A stretch of 44,372 bases of DNA from Candidatus Dormiibacterota bacterium (lineage in GTDB: Bacteria > Chloroflexota > Dormibacteria > Aeolococcales > Bog-877), in the NCBI GenBank assembly GCA_027306595.1, contig DAHUZI010000032.1, positions 1 to 44,372 on the forward strand. Direction: 5' to 3'. The translations under genes were made by a program, and so were the position numbers. The stretch's first letter is position 1. Every line of letters starts with the position of its first letter. The notes beneath the pieces were generated by a model that did not search any database, was not told the DNA's origin, and worked only from the letters and a program-made list of their open reading frames with translations. Positions 32,693-40,901 of this stretch are shown piece by piece.

Positions 32693-34412
32693 TTCGATCA
32701 CGGTGGAGGTGATCCGCCATGGGCTCCTGGCGTCCGCCCAGGAGATGGCTCGGAACCTCTGCCGGACCGCTTACAACACCATCGTGTACGAGATCCACGA
32801 CTACGGCGTGGGCCTTCACGACCCCGACGGCAACGTGGTGGCCGACACGCCTGGGATCGCCAGCTTCACCGGGGCCAACGACTTCGGCGTGAAGAATGCG
32901 GTGAGCTTTCTGGGCCGCGAGTCGCTCCACGATGGCGACGTGATCCTGCTGAACTATCCCTACTGGTCGTGCGCGCACACGCTGGACGCCTTGGTCCTGG
33001 CCCCGGTCATGGTGGACGATAGAGTGATCGCCTTTGCGTCCTGCCGCGTCCACCTCCTGGACCTCAAGCAGAAGGACGCCGGCTACGTGCTCGACTCCAC
33101 CGACATGGCCCAGGAGGGGATCTTCTTCCCCGCGGTCAAGGTCTGTGAGCGCGGCCAGCCCAACCAGGACATCCTCAACATCATCCGATTCAACAGCCGA
33201 CTGCCGGAGCGGACCCTGGGAGACCTGCATGCGCAGATCTCAGCGTGCCAGACCGGCGACCGGCTGATCAAGGCGATGGCCCGCAAGCACGGCGTGGAAA
33301 CCCTGATCGAGGCGATGCGGGAGATCAACGACCATGGCGAGCGGCTCACGCTCGCTGCGTTGGCGCGATTGCCCAAGGGCACCTGGTCGGCGGTCGACTA
33401 CGTCGACAGCGATGGCGTGGTCGAGGATCAGCTGCTCAGGCTCGAGGTGTCGGTGACCATTGCCGACGACAAGATGATCGTGGACTGGAGCCGGACGGAT
33501 CAGCCCGCCCTGGGGCCGCTCAACGCGCCTCGGGGACTGACCCTGGCCGTCACCATGCTGACGTTCAAGTTCCTCACCACTCCGGACAGCCCGGTGACTG
33601 CGGGCAACTTCCGTCCCCTCGAGGTGATCACCAAGCCGGGATCGCTGATGGAGGCGGTCCCACCGATGCCGACCTTCACGCTCTGGACCGGCCTGCTGGC
33701 GCCGGAGGTGATCACCAAGGCGCTGGCCAAGGGCATGCCGGGACTGATCCCCGGCTGCTCCGGTGGGGACGTCTGTGACGTGATGGCGCTGGGGCTCGAC
33801 CCGAGAACCGGACAGCCCTGGTTGGAGGCCATCAATGACGCCGTTGGGTTCGGCGGGCACGCCGAAGGCGATGGCGAGGACGGCATCATGCACGTCACGG
33901 AGCCTGGCTGCCGCAATAATCCCATCGAGGTGCTGGAGACCAAGGCACCTCTCTTGATCGACCGGTACGGCTACCGTCCGGATTCTGCCGGCCCGGGCCG
34001 GCACCGCGGTGGGGTGGGAGTCGAGCGCACCTACCACTTCCTCGCCCCCGCAACCGCGATCGTGATTAACTACAAGACGAAGACTCAGCCCTGGGGGTTG
34101 GAGGGGGGTGGCCCGGGGGTGAGCAACACCGTGATCCTGCGCCCAGGGACCGCCCAGGAGCAGCGGGTGGGCGCCAGCTACAACCACCTCCAGGCCGGAG
34201 AGCGGATTACCAACCTCACCGGCGGCGGCGGCGGCTGGGGAAACCCATTCGAGCGCGACCCCGAGCGAGTCGCCGGCGACGTGGAGGCGGGGCTGGTGAG
34301 CCTGGGGCATGCGGCCGATGAGTATGGCGTGGTGATCGATCCCACCTCTCGCGTGGTCGATGTCGCCGCCACCCGCGCCAGGCGCTCGGTGGCTCCGGAT
34401 GGAGCCCCGTGA
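32685..34412 (+). CDS. hyuB: Hydantoinase B/oxoprolinase family protein, copy 2
   Basis: A 575-residue HyuB subunit, starting at a GTG eight bases inside hyuA. It aligns without large gaps to the copy at 27803: shared blocks include EMARNLCRTAYNTIVYEIHD, FTGANDFGVK, YVLDSTDMA, EAMREINDHG, TPDSPVT and TNLTGGGGGWG. Differences cluster at positions such as YPYWSCAHT versus YPYWSGAHT and in the C-terminal 30 residues. The copies have therefore diverged as proteins while keeping the fold. Being coupled to hyuA it is the more likely cognate partner. The TGA overlaps the GTG of the next gene (GTGA at 34409-34412). Confidence 0.9.
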   Translation: MSDSITVEVIRHGLLASAQEMARNLCRTAYNTIVYEIHDYGVGLHDPDGNVVADTPGIASFTGANDFGVKNAVSFLGRESLHDGDVILLNYPYWSCAHTLDALVLAPVMVDDRVIAFASCRVHLLDLKQKDAGYVLDSTDMAQEGIFFPAVKVCERGQPNQDILNIIRFNSRLPERTLGDLHAQISACQTGDRLIKAMARKHGVETLIEAMREINDHGERLTLAALARLPKGTWSAVDYVDSDGVVEDQLLRLEVSVTIADDKMIVDWSRTDQPALGPLNAPRGLTLAVTMLTFKFLTTPDSPVTAGNFRPLEVITKPGSLMEAVPPMPTFTLWTGLLAPEVITKALAKGMPGLIPGCSGGDVCDVMALGLDPRTGQPWLEAINDAVGFGGHAEGDGEDGIMHVTEPGCRNNPIEVLETKAPLLIDRYGYRPDSAGPGRHRGGVGVERTYHFLAPATAIVINYKTKTQPWGLEGGGPGVSNTVILRPGTAQEQRVGASYNHLQAGERITNLTGGGGGWGNPFERDPERVAGDVEAGLVSLGHAADEYGVVIDPTSRVVDVAATRARRSVAPDGAP

Positions 34413-35680
34413 CCCCCACCGAGATCGTGCCTGCGCCGGCCTCGGACGAGGCGGGGGGGCCGCCGATCCATCTGACCAACGCCAGGGTGCTGGATCCGGT
34501 CTCCGGCTCGCTCGGGTCGCCGATGACGATCACGGTATCCGCAGGGACGATCGTCGCCATCGAGGAAGGCCGCCCCGGAGGTGACGGCCGATGCATCGAC
34601 CTCACCGGTCTGGTGGTGCTGCCCGGGCTGATCGACTGTCACGTCCACGTGACCGCCTTCTCGGCCGACGAGGCCAGCCTGAGCCGGTCGTCGGCCAGCT
34701 ACGTCACTGCCCAGGCGGCCCGTTCGATGGCGGCGATGCTGCAGCGGGGGTTCACCACCGTTCGCGACGGCACCGGGGCGGACTGGGGGCTGGCAGCGGC
34801 CGTTGCCGAGGGGCTGCTCCCGGGACCTCGCCTGCTCTTCTGCGGCCCCTCCCTCACCCAGACCGGCGGGCATGCCGATCACCGCGGTCCCAGCGATCAC
34901 TCCGCTCCGACCGGCCCGGCCTTCCCCTCCCATGGGATCGTCTGCGACGGAGAGGCCGAGGTGCGGCGAGCCGCCCGCGAGGTCCTGCGCGCCGGCGCCG
35001 ACCACGTCAAGATCATGCTGTCGGGCGGGGTCGCCTCGCCCACCGATCGCGTCGACAGCACCCAGTTCTCGGCGAGCGAGATCGCGGCGGTGGTGGAGGA
35101 GGCCACGGCGGCGGGGCGCTACGTGATGGGGCACGCCTACCCGGCGGCGGCAATCAATCGCGGGCTCGTGGCCGGGGTGCGGTCGATCGAGCACGGCAAC
35201 CTCCTGGACGACAGCAGCCTTGCCCTGTTCACCGCCCGGGGCGCGTACCTGGTCCCGACCCTCGTGACCTACCGCGCCCTGGTCGCGGAGGGCGACCGCT
35301 GGGGGCTGCCTCCGCAGAGCGCGGCCAAGGTGCGCGATCTCTTCGAACAGGGGCTCTTGGCCCTAGAGCGCGCCGACCGCGCCGGGGTCGCGATCGCGTT
35401 CGGAACGGACCTCCTGGGAGGGATGCAGCGGCATCAGTCCGAGGAGTTCGCCATCCGAGCGCAGGTCCAGTCGCCGCTCGCGGTCCTGCAGTCCGCGACC
35501 GTGGTCGGGGCCAAGCTGCTCGGCCTGGAGCACTGCGTTGGCCAGATCCGGCAAGGGTACGCCGCCGACTTGATCGCCGTCGACGGGAATCCGCTCGATC
35601 GGATCGAGATCCTGGCCGAGCCAGAGCGATCGCTGCGCCTCGTCATGCGCGATGGCAGGATCGTCCGGGACCGTAGCTGA
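34409..35680 (+). CDS. Amidohydrolase family protein (imidazolonepropionase/prolidase-like)
   Basis: A 423-residue metal-dependent hydrolase of the amidohydrolase superfamily. It has an N-terminal composite beta domain (IHLTNARVLDPVSGSLGSPMT), the metal motif HxH in LPGLIDCHVHV, the Lys ligand region DHVKIMLSGGVASP, His in MGHAYP and SIEHGNLL, and the catalytic Asp in IAFGTDLLGG, closing with GYAADLIAVDGNPLDRI. This is the Xaa-Pro dipeptidase/imidazolonepropionase-like group, which hydrolyses peptidic or cyclic amide bonds. It is a different subfamily from the hydantoinase-like gene at 26349, so the array carries two non-homologous-subfamily amide hydrolases. The GTG start overlaps the HyuB stop. 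Confidence 0.87.
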   Translation: MTPTEIVPAPASDEAGGPPIHLTNARVLDPVSGSLGSPMTITVSAGTIVAIEEGRPGGDGRCIDLTGLVVLPGLIDCHVHVTAFSADEASLSRSSASYVTAQAARSMAAMLQRGFTTVRDGTGADWGLAAAVAEGLLPGPRLLFCGPSLTQTGGHADHRGPSDHSAPTGPAFPSHGIVCDGEAEVRRAAREVLRAGADHVKIMLSGGVASPTDRVDSTQFSASEIAAVVEEATAAGRYVMGHAYPAAAINRGLVAGVRSIEHGNLLDDSSLALFTARGAYLVPTLVTYRALVAEGDRWGLPPQSAAKVRDLFEQGLLALERADRAGVAIAFGTDLLGGMQRHQSEEFAIRAQVQSPLAVLQSATVVGAKLLGLEHCVGQIRQGYAADLIAVDGNPLDRIEILAEPERSLRLVMRDGRIVRDRS

Positions 35681-35768
35681 TGCCGGCGCCGGAGACGTCA
35701 GGGCTGGCCGAGATGGCACCGTCGCCGGCTGCCACCTGGCCTGCCCTGCCGTGACACGAGGAGACCGC

Positions 35769-36656
35769 GTGGACACTTCCCGATTGGCCGCCGACAGGGT
35801 CGAGGTCGCGTGGGCGGGCCGGTCCGCCATCGGCGAGAGCCCATATTGGGACGCGGCGCACGACGCCGTCGTGTGGGTCGACATCGGGACACGGAAGGTG
35901 TGCCGCCTCGAGGTTGAAACCGGCCGCTACCGTTCCTGGCAGATGACCGAGCACATCGGCGCCGCGGTGCCGCGCCGGGGCGGCGGCATGGTGGTGGCCC
36001 TGGGCGCGGGATTTGCCGCCTTCGATCCCGAGGATGGCTCGCTTTCGATGCTGGCGCCGCTCGATTTGGGCGACAGCCAGGTTCAGCTCAACGACTGCCA
36101 GTGCGACCGCCATGGTCGGATCTGGGGCGGAACCCAGGGCGAACCCCCGCGGGCGGCCCACCTCTATCGCCTCGACGCCGGCCATGGGCTCACCACCGTG
36201 CTCGACCAGGTCACCGTCTCCAACGGCATCGGCTGGAGCCCGGACGATCGATCGATGTACTACGTCGACAGCCGGGAGCGTCGCATCGACGTCTTCGACT
36301 TCGACGTGGCCAGGGGAACGGTGAACAACCGTCGGCCCCTCGTGCACGTCCCCGACGAGGCGGGAGTGCCGGACGGACTCTGCGTCGACAGCGCCGGGAT
36401 GATTTGGGTCGCGCTGTGGGGGGGGGGCGCGGTGCGCCGGTATCGCCCCGATGGAGGACTGGATCGCGTGCTCCCGATCCCCGCGGCAAACGTCACCAGC
36501 TGCGCCTTCGGCGGAGCGGACCTCTCCACCCTCTACGTCACCACCGCGGCCCAGGGAATGACCGAATCCGAGCTGGAGATGCAGCCCGCGGCTGGCGCTC
36601 TCCTCGCGCATCGGCCGGGGGTGCACGGACAGCGTCCCAACGCCTACGCAGGCTGA
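35769..36656 (+). CDS. SMP-30/gluconolactonase/LRE family protein
   Basis: A 295-residue six-bladed beta-propeller lactonase-like protein. The N-terminal GESPYWDAAHDAVVWVDI motif carries the metal-binding Glu. LNDCQCDRHGRIWGGTQ, VSNGIGWSPDDRSMYYVDS with the Asn ligand, and VPDGLCVDSAGMIWVALWGGG with the Asp ligand complete the calcium/zinc site. Family members hydrolyse sugar or other lactones. As the last gene of the array it could open a lactone or act on a related cyclic product of the pathway. GTG 35769 is chosen for a GAGGAGA just upstream; the frame extends 5' without homology. It converges on a broken FAD oxidoreductase. Confidence 0.87.
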   Translation: MDTSRLAADRVEVAWAGRSAIGESPYWDAAHDAVVWVDIGTRKVCRLEVETGRYRSWQMTEHIGAAVPRRGGGMVVALGAGFAAFDPEDGSLSMLAPLDLGDSQVQLNDCQCDRHGRIWGGTQGEPPRAAHLYRLDAGHGLTTVLDQVTVSNGIGWSPDDRSMYYVDSRERRIDVFDFDVARGTVNNRRPLVHVPDEAGVPDGLCVDSAGMIWVALWGGGAVRRYRPDGGLDRVLPIPAANVTSCAFGGADLSTLYVTTAAQGMTESELEMQPAAGALLAHRPGVHGQRPNAYAG

Positions 36657-37230
36657 TACGGGGCGGCGGCCACCGGCTGCGACAGAGCTGACTGGCACGG
36701 CAAGGCGGCGACCTCGGCGCGCCACGCCAGTGCCTCGGACCGTGGCGCCGCGTTCGAGGAGCGCCGCCGGTAGCCCGCTGCGGCCGCGCGCGGTGGCGGA
36801 GCAAGCAATGGCCGCGCTGCGCCAGGTGCCCCGGCGACGCCGCCGCCGGGGTGGGTTCCGGCCCCGCACACGCGCAGGCCGGGAATCGTGGTGCGATAGC
36901 TGGCCCACCCTGGCACCGGGCGCAGCGGGTAGAGCTGGTCGAGGGTCGTCTCGCCCTGGACCGCGTGCCCGCCGGTGAGGCTGATCGGCGGCTCCATGTC
37001 GACCGGGATCATGATCCCGCCGACCTCGATCGCCGAGGGGAGCTCGGGCATCCATCCTCACAGCTTGCGGATCACGCGGTCGGCGACCCGCTCCCTGATG
37101 GCGTCCCGTCCCTCATCGGCCCGCCGATAGGGCCGGCTGGTGACGGCGGCCGTGATGATGTGGGACCGGGCGGTGCCCGGTCGAGGTCACGGGAGCCGGA
37201 GAGGAACGGCTTGGTGCGGGGCTGGGACGC
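36644..37230 (-). pseudogene. FAD-dependent oxidoreductase (phytoene-dehydrogenase-like), C-terminal remnant
   Basis: On the minus strand the region encodes the C-terminal part of an NAD(P)/FAD oxidoreductase of the CrtI/PYROXD2 type: HIITAAVTSRPYRRADEG, RDAIRERVADRVIRKL, then, in the same frame after a stop codon at 37058-37060, GWMPELPSAIEVGG, LTGGHAVQGETTLDQLYPLR, PVPGWASYRTTIPGL and the FAD-binding CGAGTHPGGGVAGAPG. Above about 37165 the protein-like sequence continues in another frame (RTKPFLSGSRDLDRAPPG), so there is also a frameshift. The N-terminal FAD-binding GxGxxG half is missing. This is a decayed gene: a nonsense codon, at least one frameshift and loss of the 5' half. Confidence 0.7.
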
Positions 37231-37596
37231 TGGACGCCCACCGCGCGCCGGCGCCTGCCGGGGATCGACGGCGTCGAAGGTGGACAGGCCCTCGCCGACG
37301 TCGGGGTGGTCGGCCTCGGCGTCCCTCTCCGGAAGGCCGACCAGCCGCGGGAGCGTGCCAGCGCGCAGGTGATCATGATGCGTATCTCCGGGCATCGGGG
37401 GGCGCCGTTCCCGCGACGGGGGATCACGGGAGGTCGCGGCGCTCCACCAAGGATTGGGGAGGATGATCGCTGCTGCGACCGAACTGGCGCCTCGGAGACC
37501 CACGCCGGCCCCGCGACCCCTGCCAGTGACCCGACCCCCGGAACCGGGCCGCGTGGTATGAGGGTTCCACCAGGGCCGACCCGGCCAGGAGGAACC
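37231..37596. other. Non-coding interval upstream of the IS3 remnant
   Basis: About 370 bases with only GC-artefact frames. A segment from 37527 (TGACCCGACCCCCGGAACC) resembles the left end of an IS3-group element and sits 70 bases before the OrfA start; this identification is tentative. The 37231-37400 part may hold further scrambled oxidoreductase sequence. Confidence 0.35.
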
Positions 37597-37749
37597 ATGA
37601 AGGGCAGGAAGCACGCGCCCGAGCAGATCGGCCGGAAGCTGCGGGATGGGGAGCGGCTGTTCGCCGAGGGCAAGAATATCGGCGAGGCGGCCAAGGCGCT
37701 CGAGATCGGCGACTGCACGTCCCTCCGCTGGCGCAACCAGTGCGGAGGG
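37597..37749 (+). pseudogene. IS3 family transposase OrfA, N-terminal stub
   Basis: ATG 37597 with AGGAGG four bases upstream starts MKGRKHAPEQIGRKLRDGER, LFAEGKNIGEAAKALEIGDC, TSLRWRNQCGG. This is the helix-turn-helix N-terminus of IS3-group OrfA (typically MKRKRxSPEQIVxKLREGERL ... TxxRWRNQYGG). Homology stops after about 50 residues where an IS21-type end begins; the frame runs on to 37896 as unrelated sequence. The leucine zipper and all of OrfB are missing, so it is inactive. Confidence 0.75.
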
Positions 37750-37751
37750 CT

Positions 37752-38114
37752 TGTCAACGGTCGCGAAGACCTCCCGGTGGGTGGCCATCGATACTCCCGG
37801 CGGGCGGCCACCGGACGACCGGGTGGGATCAGGCCAAGGGCTGCACTCCGCTGCCGGCCGTGGCCTCCGCGAGGCGGTGGGAGGTGCCCTGGTTAGGACG
37901 AGATGGGCGCGGCGGAGCAGGCAGTCCACCGCACCGGTGGCCAGGGGCTTGGGCATGATGGCGTCGGAGCCGGCGCGGTGCAGGTTCGACGTCACCGCCG
38001 CGCTCCGGCGTTCGTAGGCGGCGTCGACGACGCGGCAGAAGGCTTCGGCCGCGTCCTGCCCCGCTGGAAGGAGCCCGATGTCGTCGATCTGTGCGGATGT
38101 CGGCATAGCACGAA
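37752..38114 (-). mobile_element. IS21 family right-end fragment with istB 3' part
   Basis: Minus-strand istB coding sequence ends at a stop (37829-37831). It is followed by about 75 bases with the GTGGCCGCC/ATGGCCACC-type spaced repeats usual downstream of istB, reaching a terminus near TTGTCAACGGTCGC at 37751. The terminus abuts the IS3 OrfA stub. The other side is cut by the IS630 element at 38115; istA and the istB 5' half are absent. Confidence 0.55.
37829..38095 (-). pseudogene. istB: IS21 transposition helper ATPase IstB, frameshifted C-terminal fragment
   Basis: The minus-strand translation starts at the Walker B region IDDIGLLPAGQDAAEAF, continues CRVVDAAYERRSAAVTSNLH, DAIMPKPLATGAVDCLLRRA, HLVLT, and after a single-base loss resumes in the next frame as QGTSHRLAEATAGSGVQPLA and stop. 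This matches the C-terminal third of IstB/DnaC-like AAA+ proteins. The Walker A half is missing, removed at the left junction of the IS630 element. It is non-functional and a marker of nested insertions. Confidence 0.7.
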
Positions 38115-39276
38115 CTCGTGTCCTGCCCCTGAAATGCCTCGAAATATCCTTGAGTTTGCCGTTACTCCGAGGATGCAGCCTGCCCACCGCCACCCGAGGG
38201 CGGCGCACGGCGACGCTCGTCGTCAGCGATGAGGACCGCGACACGCTGACCCGATCGGCGCGGCGCCACACAATAGGACAGGCGTTGGCACTGCGTGCGC
38301 GCATCATCCTGGAGTCGAGCCTCGGCGCCACCAACCAACAGGTCGCCGGCACGCTGCGCATCACCAGCGCCACCATGGGCAAGTGGCGCTCGCGCTTCAT
38401 CGAACGGGGACCGGCAGGTCTGTTGGATGAGCCGCGTTGTGGTGTGCCACGCCGCATCACCGATGAGCAGGTCGAATCAGCGGTGGTTCGCACGCTGGAG
38501 TCGACCCCGCGAGACGCGACCCGTTGGAGCCTCTGGGGTCTCGCCGCGGAGACCGGCCTGAGCCGATCCAGGGTGCATCGAATCTGGCGCGCCTTCGGGC
38601 TCCAACCGCACCGCAGCGAGACCTTCAGACTGTCCACTGACCCGCAGGTGGTGGAGAAGGTCCGGGACATCGTCGGGCTCTACCTGGGCCCTCCCGACCA
38701 GGTGGCGGTTGTGTGCATCGACGAGAAGACGCAGATCGAGGCGCTGGATCGCTCGGAGCCAGTGCTGCCGATGCGGCCGGGCCACGCGGAGCGGCGCAGT
38801 TTCGACTACTGGCGCCACGGCACGCCGTCGCTGTCTGCCGCTCTCATGGTGGCGACGGGCGAGGTGGGGGCCGAGATCCGTCGCCGCCATCGTGCGGTGG
38901 AGTTCCGCGCCTTCCTCGATCACATCGATCGAGAGGTGCCAGCCGACCTTGAGGTGCACGTGGTGCTCGACACGCTCAGCACGCACGAGGCGCCACCGGT
39001 GCAGCGTTGGCTCATCCGGCACCGACGGTTCCACCTCCACTTCACGCCAACGTACTCGTCCCGGATCAACCAGGTGGAGCGGTGGTTCGCCGAACTGACA
39101 CGCAAGCAGTTGCCGCGTGGTGTTCACCGCAGCGCGCGCCAACTCGAGGACGCGATCGGCCTGTACCTGAAGACCTACAACGAGGATCCAAGCCCGTTCC
39201 GCTGGGTCAAGACCGCCGACGAGATCCTCGCCCGCATCCAGAGATCTTGTCCACGAACCCTTGGGGCAGGACACGA
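38115..39276 (+). mobile_element. IS630 family insertion sequence
   Basis: The element is bounded by perfect 15-bp terminal inverted repeats: CTCGTGTCCTGCCCC at 38115-38129 and GGGGCAGGACACGAG at 39262-39276. It is about 1.16 kb, normal for IS630. It contains one transposase. The TA target duplication expected of IS630 is not visible at both ends, so the ends or the target have changed since insertion. Left neighbour: istB fragment. Right neighbour: broken pRiA4b ORF-3-like gene. Confidence 0.8.
38150..39274 (+). CDS. IS630 family transposase, stop codon missing at element end
   Basis: About 375 residues from a TTG start (38150 or 38156; uncertain). The N-terminal helix-turn-helix region reads SDEDRDTLTRSARRHTIGQA, then LALRARIILESSLGATNQQV, ATMGKWRSRF and GLLDEPRCGVPRRI. 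The DDE catalytic domain has Asp in VVCIDEKTQIEAL, Asp in VHVVLDTLSTHEAP (usually LDNxxTH) and Glu in SSRINQVERWFAEL (usually SWLNQVE). The C-terminus is EDPSPFRWVKTADEILARIQ. Relatives stop at or just after the terminal repeat; here the frame runs through the repeat (LGAGHE) and stays open to 41344, which is an artefact of GC-rich sequence. All three catalytic acids remain, so activity cannot be excluded. Confidence 0.7.
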
Positions 39277-39317
39277 GACGGGGCCGCGCCCGTGGCCCGC
39301 ACGCCCGCACCCGGGAG

Positions 39318-39960
39318 CCGGATGGGATCGATCGGCTGGAGCCAGCGAGGGAGGCCGAGCCGCTGGCGTGGACGGGGTGGGCGATCCCCGTGGACCTCGT
39401 CGAGGGCCACGGGGAACCGCTGTGGCCACGTCCAGGGCGGTCGGTCGCCGCGGTGAGCCGCCACCCCTTGGCCCAACTCGGAGGCGCCTTCGACCGCCGG
39501 GACCGGTCCCCCTCCAGGGGTTCACCCTCGCCGACGCAGCCCGGCTGACGGTCCCCGGCCCGGACGCCGGGGACGACCAGCCGCGGGGGGGCATCGAGCG
39601 GGTCCGGCTGCCGCGGCTTCGGCCCGGCGAGTCGTTCGTGCTCGTCGGCGACCTGGCCACAACCGGGCGCACCCCCGCGCGGTCGGGCCGGAGCGGATCG
39701 ATCCCCTGGCCGCCCCAGGATCGTGACCGACCGGCCGCTTCCGTACTTCGGGGGGGCATCCCGACCGGTCCTGAAGGCGCTGGGCCGGCGACGACGGGCA
39801 GTCGACCCTGCCCGCGGACCCCGACCGTGCCGATCTGCCGTCGCTGCGGCCGGGATGGGTCCCAGGGCCACTTGGGGTCGGGCTCGAGCGTGCCCGCCGC
39901 CTCGCGGCCTCCGCCGGAGTTCGTTCCCGAGCCGTGGGCGACGGTCGCCGGGCGGAGCTG
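39318..39960 (+). pseudogene. Plasmid pRiA4b ORF-3-like protein, multiply frameshifted
   Basis: Protein-like segments follow each other in changing frames. They read DGIDRLEPAREAEPLAWTGW, AIPVDLVEGHGEPLWPRPGR and SRHPLAQLGGAFD, then (shift near 39508) PLQGFTLADAARLTVPGPDA and VRLPRLRPGESFVLVGDLAT, then (shift) AVGPERIDPLAAPG, then (shift) IVTDRPLPYFG, then DDGQSTLPADPDRADLPSLR. The order (an HTLAQL-type helix, HLQGFTLADG, RLRPGExFVYVxDLGDDW, and PYFG with DDG) matches the PRiA4_ORF3 domain found in mobile-element passenger proteins. At least three frameshifts rule out a working product. Function of the family is unknown. Confidence 0.55.
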
Positions 39961-40494
39961 GAGCCACTGGGACCTGCGGCTGTGCGTCGACGCGCGCCGC
40001 CCGCCTGGCGCGGGCCCGCCGACAAGTGGGCCGCGAGCTCCTCGACGGCCGGGCGCTCACCCCGGCGATTGTCGTGACGCCGTGGGTCCGCGGCGCCCGC
40101 GGCGCCGGCACGGGGCGCTGGGCGGCGCTCGCGGCCGACCCCGCCCGATTCTCCCGCGGTGTCCGCCGCTCGGTCGAGGGCTGGGCGCACGCCGCCGGTC
40201 GCGCGGGCTTGGCCGCCGTCCACCGCCTCGCGGGGCGCCCGGCACGCCCGGACGGGCCCGTGCTCGGGGGCGCGGAGCGGCTCGCCCGCCACCTGGCCTT
40301 CCCCACGCCGGTCTCGACTCGCCGACCAGGCCGACGGCTCGTGTGGAGCCGTGGGAGCGATGCGCTGCGTCGTCTGGCGGGCCGATCTTGGGATCGATCG
40401 ATCGCCAGCGGGAACGGCGCCCGCCGACCACTGGGCGGACCGCTTCGGCCTCGTCGCCCTCGAGCCGTGCACCCTGGGGGTTCGGGGGGGGGGG
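39961..40494. other. Interval of GC-rich DNA without a supported gene
   Basis: All frames are largely open because of base composition. Translations are Arg/Pro/Gly-rich, with no recognisable motif and no ribosome binding site. It may hold further scrambled remnants. Confidence 0.35.
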
Positions 40495-40752
40495 ATGCGG
40501 CCGCGGGCCCGGGCTCCGGCGGGGCACGCGGATCTGGTCGAGCGCAGTCTGGAGCAGCTGGTTGCGGAGGCTCGCGGCCACCACCTGGACCACCTGGTGG
40601 AGGCGGCGCTGCGCCAGAGCGCCCGGCTCACGGCCGCTCGGCACCGGTTCACCCGCCACGCCGCCGTCGCCGGGCGTGTGGGCACCGACGGCTGGTGGGA
40701 GGTCGAGGCGCTGGCCAGGTCCGCCGGTCGGGCGGCAAGCCATCCCCGCTGA
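40495..40752 (+). CDS. Possible small hypothetical protein
   Basis: An 85-codon frame from ATG 40495 preceded by a run of G. Its translation is more protein-like than the surrounding noise: DLVERSLEQLVAEARGHHLD, HLVEAALRQSARLTAARHRF, then WWEVEALARSAGR, with two amphipathic helices. It ends at TGA 40750-40752. No family is recognised. It may equally be a remnant of a longer decayed gene. Confidence 0.25.
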   Translation: MRPRARAPAGHADLVERSLEQLVAEARGHHLDHLVEAALRQSARLTAARHRFTRHAAVAGRVGTDGWWEVEALARSAGRAASHPR

Positions 40753-40901
40753 CACAGGGGCCGCTCCGCCGGCGGTGCCGCAGCCTCGTCGGCGTCGACC
40801 TGTCCCGATCGGCCTCGGTTGGGCGCCGACTCGCGCTGGTGCCGGAGACGGGCGGGGAGCCGGACCGGCCGGGGTGACCGTGGGGGCCGCAGGCCCGCCC
40901 C

